Positions 36,628-46,645 are shown, counted from the stretch's first letter. The stretch: DNA of 64,000 bases from UBA1141 sp963665155 (GCA_963665155.2 CAXXFI010000002.1:1116001-1180000); one strand, 5' to 3'. Translations and numbers: made by a program. The notes: generated from the letters alone by a model not told the origin.

Positions 36628-38109
36628 TTAACCCCTATCCGGATCCTTTATCGAATTCCTCAGGCGCTTCTGCACAACCTTATTCAGATTGTCTATCTCG
36701 GGCGGCAGCACTGTCAGGGGGTTGTTCCCCAGGTCCAAATAGATCAGGTTTGTCAATTCACCTATCCCGGTCGGCAGCGCCATCAGTTGGTTGTCGGACA
36801 GGTACAGATAGGTCAGGTTGGTCAGTTCACCTATCTCGGGAGGCAGCGCCGTCAGTTGATTATTAGACAGGCCCAGACGGGTCAGGTTGGTCAGATCACC
36901 TATCTCGGGCGGCAGCGCCTTCAGCTGATTGTTGCCCAACTCCAGCCATGTAAGGTGGGTCAGTTCGCCTATCTCCGGCGGCGTTGCCGTCAGCTGGTTG
37001 TTGCCCAACTCCAGTCGTGTCAGGTTGGCCAGTTCGCCTATATCGGGCGGCAGCGCCGTCAGCTGGTTGTTGCCCAAATGCAGCCACGTCAGGTTGGTCA
37101 GCTGGCCTATACCGGGCGGCAGCGCCGTCAGCTGGTTGTTGAACAGCCACAGGCTGATCAGGCTGGTCAGTTCACCTATTCCATGTGGCAGCGCCGCCAG
37201 CTGGTTGTCGGATAGGTACAGATAAGTCAGGTGGGTAAGTTCACCGATCCTAGGAGGCAATTCCGTCAGCAGGTTGTTGGACAGGTACAGCCCTGCCAGG
37301 TTGATCAGTTCACCTATCTCGGGCGGCAGCGCCGTCAGTTGGTTGTTAGACAGTCCCAGATGACTCAGGTTGGTCAGGTTCCCTATCCCGGGCGGCAGAG
37401 CCGTCAGCTGGTTGTTGGACAAATACAGCTCGGTCAGATTCGTCAGTTCACCTATCCCGCGAGGCAGCCCCGTCAGTTGGTTGTACCTCAGGTCCAGATA
37501 GTTTAGGTTGGTCAGCTCGCATATCCTGGGCGGCAGCCCAGTCATCTGGTTGTTGAACAACCACAGGTTGGTCAGGTTGGTCAGATCACCAATCTCGGGC
37601 GGTAGCTCCGCCAGTTGGTTTTTGAACAGCCACAGGTTGGTCAAGTTGGTCAGATGACCTATCTCGGGCGGCAGTATCGTCATGTGGTTGTTGGAGAGGT
37701 ACAGCCCGGCCAGTTTGGTCAGATGACCTATCTCGGGCGGCAACGTTCTCAAGCGGTTGTTGTTCAGGCGCAGCTCGGTCAGGTTTGTCAGTTCCCTTAT
37801 GCCAGGCGAGAGTGCCGCCAGCAAGTTGTTGGAAAGGTACAACTCAGTAAGATTGGTCAACTTCCCAATCCCGGGCGGCAGCGCCGTCAGCTGGTTGTTC
37901 CTCAGGTCCAGCTCGGTCAGATTGCTCAAGTAACCCAACTCCTGTGGAAGATCAATTAGCTGGTTGTTCCTAAGGTCCAGCTTAGTCAGGGCGGTCAAGT
38001 CGCCGATGTCCGGAGGCAATATCGTTAGTCCTTCCCCAGACAGATCTAAGCAAACCTCCCCATCGTCCCGTCCTCTCCCTAATCTCGCGACCAGTTCATC
38101 TTGTTCCAT
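36628..38109 (-). CDS. Leucine-rich repeat protein (20 repeats of 23 residues)
   Basis: 493 residues: a short start (MEQDELVARLGRGRDDGEV), 20 consecutive repeats of exactly 23 residues with consensus LxLxxNQLTALPPEIGELTNLTx, and a basic tail KRLRNSIKDPDRG. No signal peptide or membrane segment, so probably cytoplasmic. The repeats form a curved solenoid for protein binding and resemble the ROCO/small-GTPase-linked LRRs of Chloroflexota and plants, but no GTPase domain follows. DNA repeats of 69 bp are highly alike, which permits repeat-number changes. Partner unknown. Confidence 0.92.
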   Translation of the reverse strand: MEQDELVARLGRGRDDGEVCLDLSGEGLTILPPDIGDLTALTKLDLRNNQLIDLPQELGYLSNLTELDLRNNQLTALPPGIGKLTNLTELYLSNNLLAALSPGIRELTNLTELRLNNNRLRTLPPEIGHLTKLAGLYLSNNHMTILPPEIGHLTNLTNLWLFKNQLAELPPEIGDLTNLTNLWLFNNQMTGLPPRICELTNLNYLDLRYNQLTGLPRGIGELTNLTELYLSNNQLTALPPGIGNLTNLSHLGLSNNQLTALPPEIGELINLAGLYLSNNLLTELPPRIGELTHLTYLYLSDNQLAALPHGIGELTSLISLWLFNNQLTALPPGIGQLTNLTWLHLGNNQLTALPPDIGELANLTRLELGNNQLTATPPEIGELTHLTWLELGNNQLKALPPEIGDLTNLTRLGLSNNQLTALPPEIGELTNLTYLYLSDNQLMALPTGIGELTNLIYLDLGNNPLTVLPPEIDNLNKVVQKRLRNSIKDPDRG

Positions 38110-38366
38110 ATCCGTTACTCTGTACGCCTTGACTAATTTGCCTCGTCGATCTTTTCGGTTAGGTAGGCGTGATTATCATCGAGGCTCAATCAATAACAAT
38201 ATCGCGATAAGCAATATTCTCTCTAGCAAGCAACCCACGGCTCTCCAACCTCCGGACTGTCCCGTCGTTCTGCAAGCCGTCCGGGGAAAGTTTCCTACCT
38301 CTGGCCGCGGGCCTCCCCTTGCCCGCGGCGGGCAAAGGGGCAGGCCATACCCGTTCGTGGCATGGC

Positions 38367-39260
38367 CTAATCGCTAGCTGCCCGCATCTCGATCCCCGAA
38401 GACTCTTCCTGCAGGCGAACCGCTATCGTCCGGTCACTCTCGCTCCAGCCGCGGTTCATGGCATGCATCATGATCTGTTCTACCAGGTTCGCCACCGGCA
38501 TAGGCACGCCGTTCTGCCGGCTCAGGTCTGTCTTTAGCCCTAGGTCCTTTCGGGCTAGGTCCAGGGTAAAGACTGGCGGGTCGAACCGTCCCTGGAAAAC
38601 TGTGGTCAGGCGTTCGGCGATTGCGCCCACTGGGCCACGGCTCCCGGAGTCCAAAAGGGCAGGAAGCTCGACGCCTGCCTTAATGCCAAGCGCCAGAGCC
38701 TCGGCGACCACCTGCTGCATTGCAATGGTGGTCATATTTTGGACGAGCTTGCAGACGTTAGCCGATCCTAGTCCTCCTGTGTAGACCACTTTGTCGGCGA
38801 AGGCGTCAAGGATTAGATGCAGTCGGTCGAATATTTTCCGTTCCCCGCCTGCCATCACGATCACGCCTCTGTCCAGTGCGTCCAGAGGGCTGCTCAATAC
38901 TGGGGTATCCATGACGTGAGCTCCCTTCTGTTTGAAGAGTGGCTCGAGGCTCCGGATAAGATCCGGGCCACATGTGGACATGTCCATGTAGATTCCACCT
39001 GGCCGGATCCCTTCTAGTATCCCTTCAGGGCCTTTCACCACCTGTTCGACAACTTGGGGCCTCGGTAAACAGGTTGCGACAACATCGCTGAGCTGCGCAA
39101 CCTCCGCCGCAGACCCGACGAGTCGTGCACCACCATCCAGCAATGGCCCAGTCGCTTCCTCCCGGGCGTCATAGACTACCATCGAGTAACCTGCTTTCTG
39201 TATGTTCACTGCCATTGGTGTACCCATCTTGCCCATGCCTATGAACCCGACCGTCTCCAT
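38367..39260 (-). CDS. Beta-hydroxyacid dehydrogenase, copy 2
   Basis: 297 residues from ATG 39260 (a GTG two codons upstream is possible). Same motifs as copy 1 (GFIGMGKMGTPMAVNI, DTPVLSSPLDALDRG, VCKLVQNMTT). By eye the first ~700 coding bases differ at one position only (Gly for Arg in VYTGxLGSANV). The last 200 differ at about 20 sites, giving LGLKTDLSRQNGVP and IEMRAASD. Both copies look functional, so the tail differences could tune substrate or oligomer contacts. Confidence 0.88.
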   Translation of the reverse strand: METVGFIGMGKMGTPMAVNIQKAGYSMVVYDAREEATGPLLDGGARLVGSAAEVAQLSDVVATCLPRPQVVEQVVKGPEGILEGIRPGGIYMDMSTCGPDLIRSLEPLFKQKGAHVMDTPVLSSPLDALDRGVIVMAGGERKIFDRLHLILDAFADKVVYTGGLGSANVCKLVQNMTTIAMQQVVAEALALGIKAGVELPALLDSGSRGPVGAIAERLTTVFQGRFDPPVFTLDLARKDLGLKTDLSRQNGVPMPVANLVEQIMMHAMNRGWSESDRTIAVRLQEESSGIEMRAASD

Positions 39261-39324
39261 ATTCACCCTCTAAGTTTGGCTCGTTCCAAGAGATTATCAC
39301 ATGACGCCACCGACATCTTCGGTT

Positions 39325-39369
39325 CCTAGTTGCTTCATCCTTATCATCGGTTTGGATGAAGCAACTAGG
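39325..39369. terminator. 16-bp perfect inverted repeat
   Basis: CCTAGTTGCTTCATCC, 13-base spacer, GGATGAAGCAACTAGG. It stands between the leftward dehydrogenase and the rightward GMC gene, both of which start here, so it is in a divergent promoter region and could be an operator rather than a terminator. No U-run on either strand. Confidence 0.55.
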
Positions 39370-39501
39370 AGGACTTGATTATAATATAACAATTGTTTTC
39401 TTGGCATTTGACCCTTATATGGCTAGACCGACGGTACTCTGGAGTATAATCGGAAGCCATAAGTTCACCCCACACAGAATTACTGCCGCAAGGAATTGAG
39501 A

Positions 39502-41057
39502 ATGAAGTACGACTACATAGTTGTTGGCGCCGGTTCCGCCGGGTCCATTGTGGCATCGCGGCTCACAGAAGACCCGCGATGCTCAGTCCTGCTAATAGAA
39601 GCCGGGAATGACTATCCGGAATTCGAGCATTTGCCTGACGAGGTCAAATTCGGGTTCGCCAGTGCCACTGACGTCATCACCAAAGACCACAACTGGGAAT
39701 TCATCGGTAAGTCGACAGAAACGGCCCAACCGATGATGGTGCCGCGAGGCCGAGTCACCGGGGATCAAGCGCAATAAATGGCCAGATGTTTCTTCGTGGA
39801 GTTCCAGAAGACTACGATTCTTGGTCGTCCATGGGCAACGACCAATGGAGCTTCCAAAACGTGCTTCCGTATCTCAGGATGATTGAAACCGACACCGAAT
39901 TCGGCGGAGACGATTTCCACAATTCCAGCGGGCCGATCATTGTTCGCCGCTTCAAGCCCGAGGAATTGCATCCAGAACAGCGGGCATTCCAAGAGGCCTG
40001 TCGGGCCGCCGGGTATCCCGAGGCAGCGGACCAAAACCACCCCGAGTCCCTGGGCGTCGGTCCATCGCCACTTAACAACCCCAATGGTATTCGCTGGAGC
40101 ACGGCTTTAGGCTACATCGATCCGGCGAGACACCGGCTAAACCTCACAATCAGGCCCAACAGTCTGGTAAGGCGTATCGTTTTCGAGGGAAATCGTGCTA
40201 TCGGCATTGACGTAGAGAACGGTGGAGAGAGATTCTTTGTACAAGGGGAGGAGATCATCCTTAGCACCGGTGCGATTGGATCTCCTCATATTCTGATGCT
40301 CTCTGGTGTAGGTCCCGCTGACCAGCTTCAAGCCCAAGACGTTACGGTGGTCCACGAATTGTTAGGAGTCGGCCAAAACCTAAGAGATCACCCCTTCGTT
40401 CCTGTAACGTTCCGGGTCAAAGAAGATCGCGTTATGAATGAATTCGACCCGAGAATGCAAATGATTCTAACATGGACAGCAGAGGGCTCCCATCTGCGCC
40501 GCGGCATGATAATAGTAACGCTGTCCCACGCTGTGGAGGATTGGGTTAGAGGGAGCGGAAGCGGGAGTCAAGAGCCGATTGGCTTCCGGTTGGCCGCCGG
40601 GCTGTATTTGGCGGTAGGATCCGGGGAGCTTAGGCTGACCTCTGCGGACCCTGACCAGCAGCCCTTTCTTGACTACCGCTACTTGCGAGAAGAATTCGAC
40701 CTGCGGCGGATGCGGGAGGGTGTCCGGACAGCGGTAAAATTAGCCGAGCACCAGAGCCTCAAGCAACTCATACAGGGGCGTGTTTCGCCTACCGACGCCG
40801 AACTCGCTTCGGACGACACTCTGGACGAGTTTATGCTCCGTAACGCCACGACGGGCCACCACATATCTGGAACTTGCAAGATGGGCCCAGCCTCCGACGC
40901 CATGGCGGTGGTCGACCAGTACGGCAAGGTTCACGGAATAGAAAACCTGCGGGTAGTTGATGCCTCCATCATGCCCGATTGCATCCGGGCCAATACCAAC
41001 GTGACCACCATGATGATCGGGGAGCACATCGCTGACTTTATCCGGCAGGGCCGTTAA
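39502..41057 (+). pseudogene. GMC-family oxidoreductase (choline dehydrogenase-like), single frameshift
   Basis: ATG 39502 gives MKYDYIVVGAGSAGSIVASRL, the FAD-binding motif. The frame then passes DHNWEFIGK and MMVPRGRVTG and shifts. One extra G in the run at 39760-39763 would restore GRVTGGSSAINGQMFLRGVPEDYD, the conserved GMC signature. The rest (from 39786) continues with SAGAIGSP-like LSTGAIGSPHILMLSGVGP and the second signature. The C-terminal active site is ATTGHHISGTCKMGP and ANTNVTTMMIGEHIAD, with the catalytic His and Asn. The total of about 517 residues is normal. The enzyme would oxidise an alcohol; damage may be real or a homopolymer error. Confidence 0.87.
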
Positions 41058-42011
41058 AAATTAACGCTACCGCGACGCCGGTAGTTGCGGCAATTTTTCC
41101 AGATAAGTGAATTTCGGCTCACGGTGCCGGACGAACAGAAAGCCGCTCTGTCGAACGGGGTTCTTTGGTACCAGGCGCGACATTGTCCCGCCTCGCTCTA
41201 CAACATGTGCTGGCGCTCAAATACTCCGCTGTCTCTCATCTGGCAAGAATTTGACTTATCGGGTGAGTGTTCTGCCCAGAGCGTATGAACTCGGTCGGTG
41301 CATAGTGTTGCGTTCCGGCGTAACCGGCATTGTGATCCCTCTTATTGTATTTGACTTTCCATGTGGAGATTGTGCCCGTTAAGTGAAACTCTTAATAGGA
41401 CGGCAGAATCCGGCGTAGTGTTTGCCGCGTAATGGTCATTTATCTTCCCCCATGGTGTCGATGTGAATTCTACGGGTGCGTTGGTCAAGTCCCATGACCC
41501 TCAACGGCAAGCTCGTACAAGTGGCCAGGCCATCTACCATTGTACCTGTGGAAGACCTGCGGAGGGAGTTGTAGCGAGAAAATCACCACCCTAAGAATTC
41601 GACTTCCTTCGCGGTCAGATGTTCTTTGAGCCGATGTTGGGAGTCTGACGATTGCCGCTGGGGTGTCGTGCAGAAATCATAACCGGTGGCTTGAACAAGA
41701 CCTGTTGTGCTTACCCGCGCACGCTACCGCCTGGCCCAGCAGGCACGGCGGGACTACTTCGAGGGTTTGGCGGTGGACCGAGTTCGGAACCCTCAAGGGT
41801 CCCGAGGCTAACTTTACTCTTACGAAGCTATGCTGGATCGCAAAGACCCCAGCATAGCTTCTTGGCGACCCCTTTTCACATTACCCGGAAATATCGAACA
41901 CACTCCTAGACTTAAGGCCCACAGAGCTAAATAACCAATGACCTAAGGCAAGGTAAATCCCAGGGTGAATCGGAACGGATCAATTGCGTACACGTCGTCA
42001 CCACGAACGAA
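41058..42011. other. Long non-coding stretch
   Basis: About 950 bases after the GMC gene with no supported ORF. It contains an inverted repeat GAAGCTATGCTGG / CCAGCATAGCTTC at 41824-41836 and 41849-41861, without a U-run, and otherwise nothing recognisable. Confidence 0.45.
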
Positions 42012-42100
42012 TATAAACTCCGAGATCGTTCGCCCTGAGCCAGTCGAAGGGTCTATCACAGAGTGATGATTGGACAGGCTCACCATGAACGGTCGACCGC
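42012..42100. repeat. Intergenic 'TTCGCCCTGAGC...GTCGAAGG' repeat
   Basis: TTCGCCCTGAGCCAGTCGAA, then GGACAGGCTCACCATGAACG in inverted relation. The same unit occurs at 55420-55530. It lies between genes and has palindromic parts, like a REP/MITE-type dispersed repeat. Confidence 0.65.
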
Positions 42101-42194
42101 AAGGAGATCGATTGAGCCAGTACGTCCTGAGCTAATACGTACTTGGCTAATACGTGCTGGGCTAATACGTGCCGGGCTAGTACATTTTGAAGCT

Positions 42195-42896
42195 TTAACC
42201 GGCGGCATCGCCCCTATCCTGGGCAACAACGCCTGCGCTTTCCAGGCTGCCACTTTCGTCAGTGCCCGCAGCTTCCCCGATGTGACCGTCAGCTTCGTCG
42301 TATTGTCCGTCAGCTTCGTCGTATTGTCCGTCAGCTTCCTCGTTTTGATAGGAGGCCACAGCGGCATGGTCCTCGTCGCCGTGTTCGTGTTCCTGATCCT
42401 CTTCCTCTTCGCCTTCTTCTCCCAAGGGCGATATTTTCCACAGGTCGCCAGGAGACACTAACCTATCAATGTATAGAATGCCATTAAGGTGGTCTATTTC
42501 GTGCTCTAACGCCTGGGCCAGCAATTCGTCGGCTTTTATGCGGATTACTTTGCCGTCCAACCCCAAGGCCCGGGCTCGCACTTTGACGGACCGCTTCACC
42601 AGACCCCGATAGCCGGGGATGCTAAGGCAGCCTTCCTCAACCTCCCTTTCCCCTTCTTGCTCCACGATCTCCGGGTTGATAAGCACCAAGGCTTCTTCCA
42701 TGTCCGGCGTTTGAATTACCGCCACCTTTTGCAGCGAGCCAATCTGATTGGCGGCCAGACCAACTCCCCGCTCGTCGTTCATGGTGTCGAGCATGTCTAC
42801 AACCAACTTTTTCATGTTGGTCGGAATTTTGCCCAATTTCTTTGCTTTCTGCCGAAGGATTGGGTCGGGAACAATGCGCATTCTTAGGACCGTCAA
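42195..42896 (-). CDS. def: Peptide deformylase with acidic C-terminal extension
   Basis: 233 residues. Removes the formyl group from nascent N-terminal Met. All three metal-site motifs are present: GVGLAANQIG, EGCLSIPG (Cys ligand) and HEIDHLNG (two His ligands and the catalytic Glu). The enzyme proper ends near residue 160. An unusual ~70-residue extension follows, very acidic (EEGEEEEDQEHEHGDEDH) and with tandem QYDEADG repeats encoded by 21-bp units (42290-42331). Third gene of the leftward rplS-priA-def group. Confidence 0.93.
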   Translation of the reverse strand: MTVLRMRIVPDPILRQKAKKLGKIPTNMKKLVVDMLDTMNDERGVGLAANQIGSLQKVAVIQTPDMEEALVLINPEIVEQEGEREVEEGCLSIPGYRGLVKRSVKVRARALGLDGKVIRIKADELLAQALEHEIDHLNGILYIDRLVSPGDLWKISPLGEEGEEEEDQEHEHGDEDHAAVASYQNEEADGQYDEADGQYDEADGHIGEAAGTDESGSLESAGVVAQDRGDAAG

Positions 42897-43187
42897 CTTT
42901 GTCTACCCCCCTTTTACCGAAGACCGCTGATCAACCGTTGCTGCTAGCCGCCGGATGATTAGCGGATGATTAACAACTGGTGATTCGCAATTAAATAAGT
43001 GGGGACGAAATCCTCAAACAGACCGGCTATATGATTTCATCAAGTCCGGCTAAAATCTACCAGCAATACCGACCTGGAAAATCGACCGAAACATCGTTTG
43101 ACAGCAACCATCTGGTTGGCCGGATAATCGCTTTAGCCATTATATTGACGCCGGGCCGTTGATGCCAGTCTTGGGCGCAAACCCAGC

Positions 43188-45764
43188 CTAGAGGACATGA
43201 GCCGGGTCCACATCTACAATGCAGCCTGTGGGAATCGGCGTATCTTCCAGGAACCTTTGCAAATTTCGGCCACGCAAGATCAAATGCCACCGGAACCGTC
43301 CCCTGAGCCGGGAAGGTATACCCGGAGCAGGCCCGATGATTTCGACATCCGTTAGCCCTTGGGCGTCGGCCTTGCGACGCAACTCTCTGGCCGTCGTCAC
43401 CGCTTGGCGTTGGCACATATTGGCGTTTACGTCCTGGTAAATCATGTGCACCATTTGATTGAACGGCGGGTTCCCCAGTTGTCGGCGCAAATTTATCTCC
43501 CGCCGGAACATCACGCCATAATCCTGTTGAGCGGCGGCGGCAATGACGTAGTGCTCCGGCGTGTAGGTCTGAACGATGACTCTTCCTGGGTCGGCCCCTC
43601 GCCCGGCCCGTCCCGCGACTTGGCACAGCAGACTGAATGCTCTTTCACCAGCACGGAAGTCGGGTAGATACAGGCCAACGTCGGCCAGAATGACCCCCAC
43701 CAAGGTCACGTTGGGCACATCCAACCCTTTGGCCACCATCTGAGTTCCAACCAGAACTTGGGTTTGGCCGCTATTTAGCCGCTCCATTGCCTCTTGTGAA
43801 TCGAAGCCGGTTCGGGTAGCGTCGGCATCCCAGCGTTCCACCCGTGCGCCGGGCAGCAGCTTTTCCACCTCCAGGACCACTTTCTGGGTCCCGACGCCAA
43901 GGTTTCGAATCCTCGTTCCGGCGCATTGGGGGCAGCGCACCGGCGCTCGCGCCCTACGTCCGCAGCGGTGGCACAACAGTCGATTGTCCACGGAGTGGTA
44001 GCTAAGGGTGACGGAGCAACGAGCGCAGGTAGCCACATGCCCGCAAGCACGGCATTGAATGTACGTAGCGTTCCCCCGGCGGTTGAGAAAGAGGATGGCT
44101 TGATGCCCGGATTGTACGCAGTCTTGCAGGGCTTGGGCCAGGGCCCGGCTGAACATGCTGCGGTTGCCCTCCCGCAACTCTGTTCGCATATCGCGGATTT
44201 CCACGCTGGCCAGACCGGGGTCGCCTGACTTGACGCCGCTCCCGTTAGCCGGTTCGAATCGCCCTGGCGAATCCCCGCCTTCGGTCGCCGGGCCGATGCG
44301 TCGTGGCAACTCGATCAGCCGGTGCAATCCCCGGCTGGCCCGGTAATAGGTCTCCACATCGGGAGTGGCACTGCCCAATACCACGGATGCGCCGGTGAGC
44401 CTGGCCAACTCAAAGGCCACTGTCCTGGCATGGTAGAAGGGATGGGCTTCCTCTTGCTTGTAGGTCCATTCATGTTCCTCGTCGATCACGATCAATCCCA
44501 GGTTTGGAATCGGACCGAACAGAGAACTCCTGGGACCAACCACCACATCGCAGAGCCCGTCGCGGATTTTCCACCACTGGTCAAACTGCTGTCTTTGGGT
44601 CATGCGGCTGTGGAGGACAGCGGTCCTTCCGGGAAACTTGGCATTTACCCGCTGCATAGTCTGGGGGGTCAAGGCAATCTCGGGCACCAGAAAAATTGCC
44701 TGCTGACCCCGCTTTACCACGTGCTCAATCGCTCGTAGGTAGACCTCGGTCTTGCCGCTGCCCGTTACGCCGTGCAATAACGTTATTGACGGAAGCCGAG
44801 CGCCGCTATCCAAATCTTGGATTATGCTGGCCAGCGCCTTTGCTTGCTCTGGCGTAAGAACATGTTGGGGCTCTCCTGGCTCAAATGTCCCGGTCAATGC
44901 TGCTGGTTCCAGCCTCACCCACTCACGGCCCAGAAACCCCTTGCGCACCAACGAATCGGCTGTACCTACGCCGAATTCCTTATTGGCCAGGGTGGTCCGG
45001 TACTCCGAACCTTGCTCTCTAACGGATAGCAGGAGTTCTCGTTGCCGACGGGGCAGATTTTCAGCTTCATTTTCGAGCCGTTCTTCTTCGGGCCGCTCTT
45101 CTACCTGACTTTCAGGCGGTTCTTCATGCCCCACTTCCCGAGGTTGCTCGCGTTCTTTTTCCCTCGAAATAGAAAACAAAAAGCTCTCGTATTTCGGGGC
45201 GACTCTGGGGCGGGGCAACTCGGTCTGACGGAAAACCAGACCTTTCTCGATTAGCCGCACTAACTCCCGTTCCCCATTTCGACCCAGCAATTTGATGAAT
45301 TCGGCCTCTCGCAAACTAGCGGATTCGGCCAAAGAGGCCAGAGCGTCCAGGGACTGGGGGCGAAGGGAGGAAATATCTGCTTGCTCCGGGTCCGCCTCTG
45401 TATTCGCACCCGAAATGCGGCGGCCGGGATAAACCTTGGAACGCACTTGGGCTTCAAAACCCGGTGGAAGCATGGGGGAAATTGCGGCGAACAGGGAGCA
45501 AAGATAATAGCCGCTCAACCATTTGGCCAAGTCTAGGTAGAGGGGAAGAACCAGCGGGGTCGGCTCAATGGGTTGGAGAATATCCCGGGTGACTTCAACC
45601 TGGGGAGCAGACACCAACTCGACGACTACGCCTTGGGCTACTCGGCGGCCAAAGGGCACCCAGACCAGTTGGCCGGGCTCGACGCTAAAACGGGGCGGGA
45701 TGCTGTAGGAGAAGGTGCGCGAGTGGGCGATGGGCGCATCCACCGCCACTTCCGCATACCTCAT
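43188..45764 (-). CDS. priA: Primosomal protein N' (replication restart helicase)
   Basis: About 858 residues from ATG 45764 (MRYAEVAVDAPIAHSRTFSY); the frame also opens at 45797. An N-terminal 3'-end-binding domain is followed by an acidic insert of about 100 residues (EREQPREVGHEEPPESQVEE). The helicase has Walker A LLHGVTGSGKTEVYLRA and the DEEH box VIDEEHEWTYKQEEAHPFYHARTVA. The cysteine-rich zinc insertion is CRACGHVATCARC with CHRCGRRARAPVRCPQC, and GTQMVAKGLDVPNVTLVG and QVAGRAGRG motifs follow. It reloads the replicative helicase at collapsed forks. Slightly longer than usual because of the insert. Confidence 0.93.
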   Translation of the reverse strand: MRYAEVAVDAPIAHSRTFSYSIPPRFSVEPGQLVWVPFGRRVAQGVVVELVSAPQVEVTRDILQPIEPTPLVLPLYLDLAKWLSGYYLCSLFAAISPMLPPGFEAQVRSKVYPGRRISGANTEADPEQADISSLRPQSLDALASLAESASLREAEFIKLLGRNGERELVRLIEKGLVFRQTELPRPRVAPKYESFLFSISREKEREQPREVGHEEPPESQVEERPEEERLENEAENLPRRQRELLLSVREQGSEYRTTLANKEFGVGTADSLVRKGFLGREWVRLEPAALTGTFEPGEPQHVLTPEQAKALASIIQDLDSGARLPSITLLHGVTGSGKTEVYLRAIEHVVKRGQQAIFLVPEIALTPQTMQRVNAKFPGRTAVLHSRMTQRQQFDQWWKIRDGLCDVVVGPRSSLFGPIPNLGLIVIDEEHEWTYKQEEAHPFYHARTVAFELARLTGASVVLGSATPDVETYYRASRGLHRLIELPRRIGPATEGGDSPGRFEPANGSGVKSGDPGLASVEIRDMRTELREGNRSMFSRALAQALQDCVQSGHQAILFLNRRGNATYIQCRACGHVATCARCSVTLSYHSVDNRLLCHRCGRRARAPVRCPQCAGTRIRNLGVGTQKVVLEVEKLLPGARVERWDADATRTGFDSQEAMERLNSGQTQVLVGTQMVAKGLDVPNVTLVGVILADVGLYLPDFRAGERAFSLLCQVAGRAGRGADPGRVIVQTYTPEHYVIAAAAQQDYGVMFRREINLRRQLGNPPFNQMVHMIYQDVNANMCQRQAVTTARELRRKADAQGLTDVEIIGPAPGIPSRLRGRFRWHLILRGRNLQRFLEDTPIPTGCIVDVDPAHVL

Positions 45765-45896
45765 GTGGTCCCTCGCCAGTCTGGTCGCAGCTTCCAACTG
45801 AATGACCGGTTAACGAAATAGCCGTGTACCTCACGACAGGGGCTGGATTCGTGATCGGATTCGAGTCTAATCGAGCCAAACCTAATCGAGCACAGC

Positions 45897-46259
45897 CTAG
45901 CCGCGCGAAGGGCGAGGAGGAGTCTTTTCCTTGATTCTGGCGGCTCTGCCTTGCAGGCCACGAAGGTAGTAAAGCTTGGCGCGTCTAACCGACCCCCGGC
46001 GCACGACCTCAAGAGAATCGATCAGTGGCGAGTGCATCGGGAATATTCTTTCAATGCCAATACCAGCGGTAATTCTGCGGACGGTGAAATTGGCAGCCGG
46101 TCCACGCCCGTTCTGCAAGCGGATGACCACGCCCTGGAACGCTTGAACCCTCTCCCGGTCGCCTTCGCGAATTCGGAAGTTGACCCGGACCGTGTCGCCG
46201 GGTCCAAATGACTCTATTTTCTCGTTGGGTGGGGTCCTGACCAGCATTGAGGCTTCCAT
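45897..46259 (-). CDS. rplS: 50S ribosomal protein L19
   Basis: 120 residues, normal L19 length. Signature FGPGDTVRVNFRIREGDRER, VQAFQGVVIRLQNGRG, FTVRRITAGIGIERIFPMHS and SVRRAKLYYLRGL. It stands downstream of tRNA-Val and upstream of priA on the minus strand. In most bacteria rplS is with rpsP-rimM-trmD; here it is separated from them. Confidence 0.96.
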   Translation of the reverse strand: MEASMLVRTPPNEKIESFGPGDTVRVNFRIREGDRERVQAFQGVVIRLQNGRGPAANFTVRRITAGIGIERIFPMHSPLIDSLEVVRRGSVRRAKLYYLRGLQGRAARIKEKTPPRPSRG

Positions 46260-46344
46260 AACAGCTTCCTATCTTGTGTTGATCTTTAAGATTTGTGATT
46301 AAGAGTTAGTGAAGGCCGTAAAACCCGGCCAAGAAGTCAGCTAG

Positions 46345-46421
46345 TGGTGGGCGGTACTGGACTCGAACCAGTGACCTCTTGCGTGTCGAGCAAGTACTCT
46401 AACCAACTGAGCTAACCGCCC
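46345..46421 (-). tRNA. tRNA-Val (anticodon GAC), C33 variant
   Basis: 77 bases including encoded CCA. Acceptor GGGCGGT pairs with ACCGCCC, D-arm TAGCTCAGTTGGTTAGAGTA and T-arm CTGGTTCGAGTCCAG are regular. The anticodon stem CTTGC/GCAAG encloses the 7-base loop TCGACAC, giving anticodon GAC. Position 33, almost always U, is C in this sequence. Confidence 0.88.
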
Positions 46422-46645
46422 ATTTCCTGCGAAAGTAGAAAGACCAGTGTATCAACGGGCAATAAGGCAGTCAAGGCGAAGGTGTCCGATCATAGTTTGG
46501 TATTTAGGCATCAAGAACTGATACGCCGACAAATCAGACCCAGGAATTCCGGCGGGAGCAGCAGAATCAAATATCAGTTCCGGGCAGAGCCCATGTTGAC
46601 CGGCCAGGGTATAATACCCTAATTAACCATATCGGGGAGGGATAT

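Noticed and set aside
36628..38109. Regular ~69-bp repeats suggestive of a CRISPR array
   Set aside because: The repeats have no unique spacers and encode LRRs in a continuous frame.
41824..41861. Inverted repeat as terminator of the GMC gene
   Set aside because: It is about 770 bases past the stop and lacks a U-run; kept only as a note in the non-coding stretch.
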